Assembly (NCBI GenBank): GCA_023460575.1
Contig: JAEWPQ010000135.1
Coordinates: 1-15,230, forward strand
Length of the DNA stretch: 15,230 nucleotides
Reading direction: 5' to 3'
Source: Bacillota bacterium
GTDB taxonomy: Bacteria > Bacillota > Clostridia > Lachnospirales > Lachnospiraceae
Shown here: positions 1-5,589 of the stretch, one piece after another
Numbering within the stretch: the stretch's first letter is position 1
Layout of the letters: each line of letters opens with the position of its first letter
Notes under the pieces: model-generated
What the model saw: only the letters and a program-made list of their open reading frames with translations
The model's database searches: none
What the model was told of the DNA's origin: nothing
Translations under genes and position numbers: made by a program

Positions 1-67
1 TATGAGATTAGTCTTCGATAGTTAGACATGCCACCACTCCTTTATCACTATTTTATGCAAAATGCCA

Positions 68-96
68 TTGCATCTATGACATAAAAATGATATCCT
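68..96 (+). promoter_or_regulatory. Promoter of nagB
   Basis: A -35 box TTGCAT (68-73), a 17-nt spacer and a -10 box TATCCT (91-96) preceded by TGA, which gives an extended -10. It lies 51 nt upstream of the nagB start. The -35 box is also the right arm of a 6-bp inverted repeat, ATGCAA (55-60) / TTGCAT (68-73), with a 7-nt gap. The assignment rests on the boxes and their position only. Confidence 0.5.
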
Positions 97-146
97 AATG
101 AAAGAATAAAATAAAAATTTTTTCCAAAATATGGAGGTTGAAAAAA

Positions 147-881
147 ATGAAGCTCTACCGTGCAAAAGACTACTATGATATGAGCCGAAAGGCAGCAAAT
201 ATCATCTCTGCTCAGATCATTATGAAACCGAACTGTGTTCTTGGACTTGCTACTGGTTCTACACCTGTCGGCGCCTACAAACAGCTGATTGAATGGTATA
301 ACAAAGGTGATTTGGATTTCTCCCGTGTAAAAACAGCAAATCTCGATGAATACAAGGGACTTAACAGAGACAATGACCAAAGCTACTACTGCTTTATGAA
401 GCAGAATTTATTTAAGCATGTAAATATCGATGAAGCCAACACTCATATTCCTGACGGAATGGAGGCAGACGCTGAAAAAGAGGCGGCCAGATACGAAGAG
501 ATTCTGAAAAATCTGGGAGGCATCGACTTACAGATTCTGGGCCTTGGCCATAATGGTCACATCGGATTTAATGAGCCATCTGATATATTTCCAAAGGATA
601 CACATATTGTTAACTTACAGGAAAGTACCATTGAGGCAAACAAACGGTTTTTTGCTTCTTCTGACCAGGTTCCGCGCCAGGCTTATACTATGGGAATCGG
701 CACTATTATCAGAGCCAAAAAAATTCTGTTAATGGTAAGTGGAGAAGATAAGGCGGAAATACTGCATATTTCTCTTTGCGGACCGGTAACACCAAAAGTT
801 CCCGCCTCCATTCTCCAGCTTCATCCAGATGTTATAATCGTTGCAGATGAGGCGGCACTTTCTAAGTGGGAAACGAACTGA
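147..881 (+). CDS. nagB: Glucosamine-6-phosphate deaminase
   Basis: A cytoplasmic enzyme that converts glucosamine 6-phosphate to fructose 6-phosphate and ammonia, the last step of amino-sugar breakdown. The protein is 244 aa, about the usual length for bacterial NagB. Visible motifs are the phosphate-binding GLATGSTP loop (residues 33-40), NLDEY with catalytic D67 (65-69), and GHNGHIGFNEP (134-144) with the ring-opening H138 and E143. The E. coli Asp before this His (D141) is Asn here, as in many Firmicutes NagB proteins. I place the start at ATG 147 because GGAGG (133-137) lies 9 nt upstream; the in-frame TTG at 138 touches that Shine-Dalgarno sequence and cannot be used with it. The gene looks monocistronic, with its own promoter. 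No terminator separates it from the next promoter at 884, so readthrough would reach the leader terminator near 1129. No nagA or PTS gene is in the window. Confidence 0.96.
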   Translation: MKLYRAKDYYDMSRKAANIISAQIIMKPNCVLGLATGSTPVGAYKQLIEWYNKGDLDFSRVKTANLDEYKGLNRDNDQSYYCFMKQNLFKHVNIDEANTHIPDGMEADAEKEAARYEEILKNLGGIDLQILGLGHNGHIGFNEPSDIFPKDTHIVNLQESTIEANKRFFASSDQVPRQAYTMGIGTIIRAKKILLMVSGEDKAEILHISLCGPVTPKVPASILQLHPDVIIVADEAALSKWETN

Positions 882-883
882 TC

Positions 884-912
884 TTGACGTGATTTAGTAT
901 TAATGATATAAT
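884..912 (+). promoter_or_regulatory. Strong promoter of the ABC exporter leader
   Basis: TTGACG (884-889), exactly 17 nt, then TATAAT (907-912) preceded by TGA (904-906), so both hexamers are near consensus and the -10 is extended. It begins three bases after the nagB stop. The predicted transcription start is near 919, only about 9 nt before the AAGGAGG at 928. The RNA therefore begins almost directly with the structured leader. Confidence 0.8.
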
Positions 913-943
913 AAGCTAAATTTTTTTAAGGAGGTGAGACGCT

Positions 944-1096
944 GTGGGACATATTTCAATTCAGGCTACTTCATTATGGACTAATATTGTTAATATCTCT
1001 GCAGTTTTCGGTAATTTTGACGCGTCCGTGTATCAGTGCGCCCATTTTTACGAAAAAGGCAGCGTCTCATCTGAAAATTATTCTGTTAGCCGGTAG
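944..1096 (+). CDS. Possible 50-aa leader peptide (GTG start)
   Basis: An open frame of 50 codons starts at GTG 944, 9 nt after a perfect AAGGAGG (928-934), and ends at TAG 1094-1096. It begins MGHISIQATSLW. I recognise no homologue, and it has no signal peptide or clear domain. Its placement argues for translation: the predicted transcript starts just upstream, the Shine-Dalgarno sequence is ideal, and the stop lies 33 nt before the terminator stem. The 5' arm of the 9-bp leader helix occupies exactly the gap between Shine-Dalgarno and start codon, and the 3' arm is inside the ORF. This suggests ribosome-dependent attenuation of the downstream exporter genes. The alternative is that the leader is a non-coding riboswitch and the frame is open by chance. 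Confidence 0.4.
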   Translation: MGHISIQATSLWTNIVNISAVFGNFDASVYQCAHFYEKGSVSSENYSVSR

Positions 1097-1128
1097 CTTT
1101 TACCACTGGTTTTTCGGTTGATTTTCCG

Positions 1129-1156
1129 CCCGGATGCTCCTGCACCGGGTTTTTTT
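1129..1156 (+). terminator. Intrinsic terminator inside the exporter leader
   Basis: Stem CCCGG-A-TGC (1129-1137) pairs with GCA-CCGGG (1142-1149) with one bulged A and a TCCT loop, followed by seven T (1150-1156). It lies about 80 nt before the first exporter gene and downstream of the strong promoter, so it should stop most transcripts unless antiterminated. It would also end readthrough transcription from nagB. Confidence 0.8.
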
Positions 1157-1235
1157 GTGCGTTTTTTCGAAATGGCAGTCTGAACGGACGTTAACCAGTT
1201 TGAATTTATAACACACAAAATGGAGGATATCACCT

Positions 1236-2066
1236 ATGAAACACGTGAAAACGTTTCTTTCCGGCTGCGGCTTTTTCTCAAAAGCCGTATGTTCCACAAT
1301 ACTAATCTGCTCGAAACAAATCTTTGACGGAGGTTTTCTCTGCATAGCCGGAGGCTACTTTGTTCAGATTGTCCAGTTTGTCCTGCTGACATTTATCTGG
1401 AAGGCTCTGGAGAAGACCAATGCTCTGCCGTTAAACATTTCTTTGGGTCAGCTGATGACCTATACTCTGATGTCTACTGTATTGCATCAGGAATTAAATA
1501 TTATTTCCCCGGCCACCTCATCCTTATGGGAGGGGTCTGTGATCGGGCGTTTCCTGAGGCCTGTGTCAATTGAAGCCAGCTTTATATCCGAAACCATCGG
1601 CAGATTCTGGATCCCCAATTTTTTATTTCTGGGTATTCCATTATTACTTTTTGCGCCGTTACTATCTGTCAGTCCATTACCGGCTTCTCTGAGTCTTGGA
1701 ATCCTTTCTCTCATAAGCCTGGTACTGGCAGTTTCTATTGGATTTGCGGTAGATTTACTTTTTGCTTCACTGGCCATGAATCTTAAAAACGGCTGCTTTG
1801 CAGCTCTTGCCGTCAGGGAAGCTATTTATTCCCTGCTTTCCGGAGAAATGATCCCTTTTTCCTTATTTCCGGAAAAGCTTGGAACGCTGTTTTCCCTGCT
1901 GCCTTTGGGCTCAGTTGCCCATGGGCCTTTAACTATTTACACAGGTACTGCCATTTATCCCATTAAGGTTCTGGCTCTCCAGCTTTTCTGGGCTGTTCTT
2001 TTATGGATTCTGGCTAACTATGTATTTGAAAAAAGCAAAGAAACGATGATCTCTTTTGGCGGATAA
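1236..2066 (+). CDS. ABC-2 type exporter, permease subunit 1
   Basis: A 276-aa integral membrane protein, first gene of a permease-permease-ATPase operon. About six hydrophobic segments are visible, near residues 35-56, 70-88, 126-146, 153-180, 190-205 and 245-264. The motif SGEMIPFSLFP (202-212) followed by LLPLG is the conserved element before the last segment in ABC-2 permeases. The sequence resembles the partner permease of DUF990-type transporters, sometimes labelled viologen or drug exporters by homology; the substrate here is unknown. The start at ATG 1236 has GGAGG (1222-1226) 9 nt upstream. The end overlaps the next gene by 11 nt, which implies translational coupling. Expression should depend on the leader and terminator just upstream. 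Confidence 0.85.
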   Translation: MKHVKTFLSGCGFFSKAVCSTILICSKQIFDGGFLCIAGGYFVQIVQFVLLTFIWKALEKTNALPLNISLGQLMTYTLMSTVLHQELNIISPATSSLWEGSVIGRFLRPVSIEASFISETIGRFWIPNFLFLGIPLLLFAPLLSVSPLPASLSLGILSLISLVLAVSIGFAVDLLFASLAMNLKNGCFAALAVREAIYSLLSGEMIPFSLFPEKLGTLFSLLPLGSVAHGPLTIYTGTAIYPIKVLALQLFWAVLLWILANYVFEKSKETMISFGG

Positions 2067-2916
2067 ATTTAAAACAGTATTCAGGCTTTACAGGCAATAT
2101 GCAAAAATGGATTTATTATGGTTTCTCAGAGATACACGCTATTTCTTTATTCAGCTGGTTTCCGATGCTGTAAGCGGTGGCTGCACCATTGCGGGTGTAT
2201 GCCTGTTATCTGCTAATTTTAAAAACTTTTCCGGAATGAATCAAAATGAAATTATGTTTATGATGGGTTACTCCCTGTTCATTGATGGAATTTATATGGT
2301 ATTTTTTATCGGTAATAATACCGGTATGGTCAGCAGAATTATCGGGCGGGGACAGCTTGATCACATTATGATCCAACCGGTCCCCATATGGGCAGAGCTT
2401 CTTGCACAGGGTTTTTCCCCTGTTTCCGGTTCTCCTATGCTGATTTTTGGAATGGCACTTTCTTATTACGGTGCTGTCAGGGCTGAAATGCCCATGAATG
2501 CTTTTATGATTTTGCTGTTTCTATTTTACAGCCTCTGTTCCATTGTCATTGTGTTGTCATTTATCTACCTGCTCTCCTGCTCCGCGTTCTATGCTCCGGC
2601 TGCTGCAGAAGAGATAGCTTCCGTAGGAAAGGATTTGTTTTCAACTATTAAAACCTACCCTCTGGGGAATATGAGAGGCTTTCAAAAGCACATCTTTTTG
2701 TCCATTATTCCGGTAGGCCTTTGTGCGTGGTTTCCCTCTACACTTCTAATAAAGGCCGGGAAATACGGAATAGGAGCGGTTTTTGTTCCTGAAGCACTTT
2801 ACCTACCTGCAACAGCGGCAATATTTTTGATTATAGCAATTATGACGTTCAAGAAAGGATTAAAACATTATGAAACCTACGGTTCTCCAAGATACTCCGG
2901 CTTTGGCCATCGATAA
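2056..2916 (+). CDS. ABC-2 type exporter, permease subunit 2 (DUF990 family)
   Basis: A 286-aa membrane protein, the second and distinct permease of the exporter, so the transporter is probably a heterodimer of permeases with a homodimer of the following ATPase. It shows DUF990-like features: RLYRQYAKMDLLWFLRDTRY near the N terminus, then FMMGYSLFIDGIYMVFF, then GRGQLDHIMIQPVPIW (residues about 95-110), which is the conserved cytoplasmic loop. The C terminus reads GSPRYSGFGHR. The start must be TTG 2056 or later, because an in-frame TGA lies at 2047-2049. TTG 2056 overlaps the end of permease 1 and has no clear Shine-Dalgarno sequence, so initiation is probably coupled. The last 47 nt overlap the start of the ATPase gene. 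Confidence 0.85.
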   Translation: MADKFKTVFRLYRQYAKMDLLWFLRDTRYFFIQLVSDAVSGGCTIAGVCLLSANFKNFSGMNQNEIMFMMGYSLFIDGIYMVFFIGNNTGMVSRIIGRGQLDHIMIQPVPIWAELLAQGFSPVSGSPMLIFGMALSYYGAVRAEMPMNAFMILLFLFYSLCSIVIVLSFIYLLSCSAFYAPAAAEEIASVGKDLFSTIKTYPLGNMRGFQKHIFLSIIPVGLCAWFPSTLLIKAGKYGIGAVFVPEALYLPATAAIFLIIAIMTFKKGLKHYETYGSPRYSGFGHR

Positions 2917-3880
2917 TATTACAAAAAAATACTGCCAATGGCAGCGAAGCGGCAATGCCCGCGATATCATTAAAAATCTGATCCATCCGGAAAAACGGGT
3001 GGTTACAGCTCTTGACCGGATATCTCTCCAGATAAAAAAGGGCGAATTCGTCGCTTACGCAGGCGCCAATGGAGCCGGCAAAAGCACCACAATAAAGATT
3101 CTTTCCGGTATCCTCATGCCTACAGAGGGAACCGTTTCTGTCCTTGGATTTAATCCTGCCAAAGACCGGATTAAACTCATGCGTCATATTGGAGTCCTTT
3201 TCGGCCAGCGTACAGAATTGTGGTGGGACCACCCGGTGATATCCAGTTTTGAATGGAAGAAACAGGTATGGAACATACCGGATTCCACCTACCGCAAAAA
3301 CCTGGAGATGGTTACGGACCTTTTAGATCTCTCGGACATATTAAAAACCTTTTCCAGAGAATTAAGTCTGGGTCAGAGAATGCGGGCGGATATTGCCATG
3401 CTTCTTCTTCACAGTCCAGAGCTGATTTTTCTTGATGAACCCACACTTGGCCTTGATGTTCTTGCCAAACAGCAGATGATTCGGTTTTTAAAGAAGATCA
3501 ACCTGGAGAGTAAAACCACAGTGGTCGTTACCAGCCATGATATGGACGATCTGGAAGAAATGGCCCAGAGAATTGTTCTTATTAATAAGGGAAGAATCGC
3601 ATTTGACGGTAACTTCGATGAACTTCGAAATGTGATGGGAGGATTTTACCGGATTGTTCTAACCACAGCATTAGAGGAGGAACCTCTTTATTTGCCTGGA
3701 ATGAGACTTCTAAAAACAGACAGTGGAATTCATGAATACGAATTTGACCGCAATGTTATAGGAATTCATAAGGTTATGGCGTTGCTTTCCGATTTTCCCC
3801 AGATCCTTGATGTGGAGATTAAAAAGGCCCCCATCGAAGATGTCGTTGCAAATTTATATTTGAGCTGGCGGGAAAATTAA
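2870..3880 (+). CDS. ABC-2 type exporter, ATP-binding protein
   Basis: The 336-aa cytoplasmic ATPase that powers the exporter formed with the two preceding permeases. All nucleotide-binding motifs are present: Walker A GANGAGKST (residues 65-73), Q-loop Q113 in FGQRTELWWD, signature LSLGQ (165-169), Walker B LIFLDE (185-190), D-loop LGLD and switch His in TSHD (H223). The RTELWWD stretch and long N-terminal part match ATPases paired with DUF990 permeases. About 90 residues after the cassette form a C-terminal regulatory region. The start at ATG 2870 is supported by GAAAGGA (2853-2859) 10 nt upstream, although it lies inside the end of permease 2. No clear terminator follows before the hemerythrin gene. 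Confidence 0.92.
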   Translation: MKPTVLQDTPALAIDNITKKYCQWQRSGNARDIIKNLIHPEKRVVTALDRISLQIKKGEFVAYAGANGAGKSTTIKILSGILMPTEGTVSVLGFNPAKDRIKLMRHIGVLFGQRTELWWDHPVISSFEWKKQVWNIPDSTYRKNLEMVTDLLDLSDILKTFSRELSLGQRMRADIAMLLLHSPELIFLDEPTLGLDVLAKQQMIRFLKKINLESKTTVVVTSHDMDDLEEMAQRIVLINKGRIAFDGNFDELRNVMGGFYRIVLTTALEEEPLYLPGMRLLKTDSGIHEYEFDRNVIGIHKVMALLSDFPQILDVEIKKAPIEDVVANLYLSWREN

Positions 3881-3883
3881 CGG

Positions 3884-3912
3884 TTGGTTTTTTCGAATTA
3901 TTAGTGTAGAAT
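3884..3912 (+). promoter_or_regulatory. Possible promoter of the hemerythrin gene
   Basis: TTGGTT (3884-3889), 17 nt, TAGAAT (3907-3912), ending 36 nt before the hemerythrin start. The spacing is ideal but the -35 match is only moderate. TATAGT at 3912-3917 is an alternative -10 box. Confidence 0.4.
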
Positions 3913-3948
3913 ATAGTTACATAATTTTAAAATGAAAGAGGTGTACAT

Positions 3949-4353
3949 ATGGCATACGCATTTACAAAAGATCTGGAGACCGGCAACCAGTTAATTGATT
4001 CCGAACACCGTCAGCTGATTGATGCAATTAACAACTTACTGACTGCATGTTCCACCGGCAAAGGCCGTGCAGAGCTTGCTAATACAACAAAGTTTTTACA
4101 GGATTATACTGCCAAGCATTTTGGGGACGAGGAGAAGCTTCAGCTTCAGAGTCAGTATCCGGATTATGCAAATCATAAACGTTACCATGAAGAATTTAAG
4201 AAGGTAGTTGCAGGAATTTGTCAGAAGCTTGATAAGGAAGGTCCTACCATTACACTTGTCGGCGAAGTAAACAGCGCAATTGCAGGCTGGCTGATCAACC
4301 ATATCAAAAAAGAGGATGTCAAAGTGGCAACCCATATAAAAAGCAGATCCTGA
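3949..4353 (+). CDS. Bacteriohemerythrin
   Basis: A 134-aa single-domain hemerythrin, a four-helix bundle carrying a di-iron site that binds O2; in anaerobes such proteins are thought to carry, sense or scavenge oxygen. All expected iron ligands can be seen: H20 (SEH), H57 and E61 (KHFGDEE), H76 and H80 (NHKRYH), H118 and D123 (NHIKKED). Spacing is within one or two residues of the well-studied Methylococcus protein. There is no fused signalling domain. The start at ATG 3949 follows AGAGG (3937-3941) by 7 nt. A weak promoter and a strong downstream terminator make it a likely single-gene unit. A role in oxygen tolerance is an inference from the family. Confidence 0.93.
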   Translation: MAYAFTKDLETGNQLIDSEHRQLIDAINNLLTACSTGKGRAELANTTKFLQDYTAKHFGDEEKLQLQSQYPDYANHKRYHEEFKKVVAGICQKLDKEGPTITLVGEVNSAIAGWLINHIKKEDVKVATHIKSRS

Positions 4354-4373
4354 AACAAATAAACCTTACAATC

Positions 4374-4415
4374 AAGCAGTTTCTTACCAGAGTTCTGGCA
4401 AGAAGCTGCTTTTTT
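4374..4415 (+). terminator. Terminator of the hemerythrin gene
   Basis: A long imperfect stem: AAGCAG-T-TTCTT-A-CCAGA (4374-4391) pairs with TCTGG-C-AAGAA-G-CTGCTT, with a GT loop, followed by a run of T to 4415. It begins 20 nt after the hemerythrin stop. Confidence 0.88.
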
Positions 4416-4447
4416 ATCATGGGTCACAAAATAATTGCTGTGCTCTC

Positions 4448-4476
4448 TTTTCATTCTGTCTGTATTTTGATAAAAT
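4448..4476 (+). promoter_or_regulatory. Promoter of the HIT / UPF0340 operon
   Basis: TTTTCA (4448-4453), 17 nt, TAAAAT (4471-4476), with TGA just before the -10, so an extended -10 box. It lies downstream of the hemerythrin terminator and 46 nt before the HIT gene start. Confidence 0.65.
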
Positions 4477-4522
4477 AGATACAGAAACGAAAAACAAATT
4501 ACTGGAAAGAAGGTACATGATT

Positions 4523-4942
4523 ATGAAAGACCCAAACTGCGCATATTGTATGAAAGGAGACTTAGTTGCCAAATTCGGTTATCCTGTCTGCGAGATGGAA
4601 ACAGGCTTTTTATATTTATTTAAGGAACAGAGCAAAAAAGGCAGAGTTATTCTGGCATATAAAGATCATGTCAGCGAGATGATTGATATCAGCGATGATG
4701 AGAGAGATGCATTTTTTGCAGAGGTTTCAAAAGTGTCCAGAGCTATTCACAAAGTTTTTAATCCGGACAAGGTAAATTACGGCGCCTATGGAGATACCGG
4801 CTGTCATCTGCACATGCATATTGTTCCGAAATACAATGGAGGAGATGAGTGGGGCGGTACATTTGCCATGAATCCGGATAAGGTATATTTAACAGATGAT
4901 GAATATGAGAAAATGGCGGACGCCATTCGTGCGGCTTTATAA
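4523..4942 (+). CDS. HIT family nucleotide-binding protein
   Basis: A 139-aa histidine-triad protein of the Hint/HinT type; family members hydrolyse nucleoside phosphoramidates or bind adenine nucleotides. The signature HLHMHIV begins at residue 95 (H95, H97, H99), with the middle His expected to be the nucleophile. An N-terminal CAYC pair (C6, C9) resembles the zinc-binding cysteines of many HIT proteins. I place the start at ATG 4523, because GAAGG (4509-4513) lies 9 nt upstream; the in-frame ATG at 4517 would leave only 3 nt. It is separated from the next gene by 39 nt with no terminator, so the two are probably cotranscribed. The cellular substrate is unknown. Confidence 0.92.
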   Translation: MKDPNCAYCMKGDLVAKFGYPVCEMETGFLYLFKEQSKKGRVILAYKDHVSEMIDISDDERDAFFAEVSKVSRAIHKVFNPDKVNYGAYGDTGCHLHMHIVPKYNGGDEWGGTFAMNPDKVYLTDDEYEKMADAIRAAL

Positions 4943-4981
4943 TCAGTAAGATAATCGTACAGGGAAGGAAGGTGCCGGAGA

Positions 4982-5533
4982 ATGTTGGATGAAATAAGAA
5001 AACAGGCAGGCAAAGCTGCAAAAGAGCTTTTGGAAGCATCTCATTTGAAGGAAAAAGACTTAGTGGTCATCGGCTGTTCTTCCAGTGAGATATCCGATCA
5101 CAGAATCGGTTCCCATTCCAGTGCAGAGATTGGCCAGGCAGTATTTTCCGCAATCTATGAAGTGTTTCATAAACAGGGAATTTATGTGGCTGCACAGTGC
5201 TGTGAGCACTTAAACAGAGCACTCATTTTAGAAAGGGAAGCGGCAGAATTCTATCATTATGAACCCGTCAATGTAGTTCCCCAGCTAAAAGCCGGGGGCT
5301 CCTTCTCTCTTGCCGCCTACCATGGTTTTGAACATCCGGTTGCAGTTGAATCCATTAGGGCCCATGCAGGAATTGATATTGGAGATACACTGATTGGAAT
5401 GCATTTAAGAGCTGTGGCAGTTCCCGTGCGTATAAAAACCCAGTATATCGGTTCTGCCCATGTGGTTGCAGCCCGTACCAGACCAAAATACATCGGCGGT
5501 ATCCGCGCCTTCTATGATGATACCATTGAATAA
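4982..5533 (+). CDS. UPF0340 / TIGR01440 family protein (YwlG-like)
   Basis: A 183-aa soluble protein of the conserved YwlG family (DUF436), whose function is not established. Recognisable family features are VVIGCSSSEISDHRIGSHSS (residues about 28-47), QCCEHLNRAL (72-81) and the C-terminal TRPKYIGGIRAFY. No signal peptide or membrane segment is visible. The start at ATG 4982 has GGAAGG (4967-4972) 9 nt upstream and a second weak GGAG close by. It follows the HIT gene in the same direction and ends just before a hairpin that also serves the convergent lipoprotein gene. In B. subtilis, ywlG sits near glyA; no such neighbour is present here. Confidence 0.9.
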   Translation: MLDEIRKQAGKAAKELLEASHLKEKDLVVIGCSSSEISDHRIGSHSSAEIGQAVFSAIYEVFHKQGIYVAAQCCEHLNRALILEREAAEFYHYEPVNVVPQLKAGGSFSLAAYHGFEHPVAVESIRAHAGIDIGDTLIGMHLRAVAVPVRIKTQYIGSAHVVAARTRPKYIGGIRAFYDDTIE

Positions 5534-5534
5534 T

Positions 5535-5582
5535 AAAAAACCTGCTGTCAGGCGGTATGTTGCCGCTTACAGCAGGTTTTAT
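5535..5582. terminator. Bidirectional terminator between two convergent genes
   Basis: Stem CCTGCTGT (5541-5548) pairs with ACAGCAGG (5569-5576), with an inner AGGCGG/CCGCTT extension. A-rich DNA (5535-5540) is on the left and TTTTATTATT on the right, so each strand has a U-rich tail. It lies between the UPF0340 stop (5533) and the lipoprotein stop (5590). Confidence 0.88.
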
Positions 5583-5589
5583 TATTACT

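Larger units (their letters stand above)
919..1156 (+). promoter_or_regulatory. Structured leader with long-range helix and terminator (attenuator or riboswitch candidate)
   Basis: This is the 5' part of the transcript from the promoter at 884-912, lying before an ABC-2 exporter operon. A perfect 9-bp helix, TGAGACGCT (935-943) / AGCGTCTCA (1061-1069), encloses 117 nt. A small hairpin GGTA/TACC (1092-1104) follows, then an intrinsic terminator at 1129-1156. Strong promoter, closed domain and terminator before the first gene is the layout of a riboswitch or a leader-peptide attenuator. CCGGT (1090-1094) could pair with ACCGG (1144-1148) in the terminator, but that is only 5 bp. I do not recognise the class: it has no T-box sequence, no M-box core and no other family signature I know. 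The 50-codon ORF at 944-1096 runs through it, so translation of that ORF would disrupt the helix. Confidence 0.6.

Noticed and set aside
138..146. TTG at 138 as the nagB start
   Set aside because: It directly abuts the GGAGG at 133-137, leaving no spacing; ATG 147 has the correct 9 nt.
919..1160. Leader as a T-box or M-box (Mg2+) riboswitch
   Set aside because: There is no AGGGTGGNACCGCG-like element, and the conserved M-box core sequences are missing; the helix alone does not identify either.
1100..1345. Open frame on the minus strand across the exporter leader
   Set aside because: It overlaps the leader terminator and the start of permease 1, has no family similarity I can see, and no ribosome binding site.
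4517..4522. ATG 4517 as the HIT protein start
   Set aside because: Only 3 nt separate it from the GAAGG; ATG 4523 has 9 nt.
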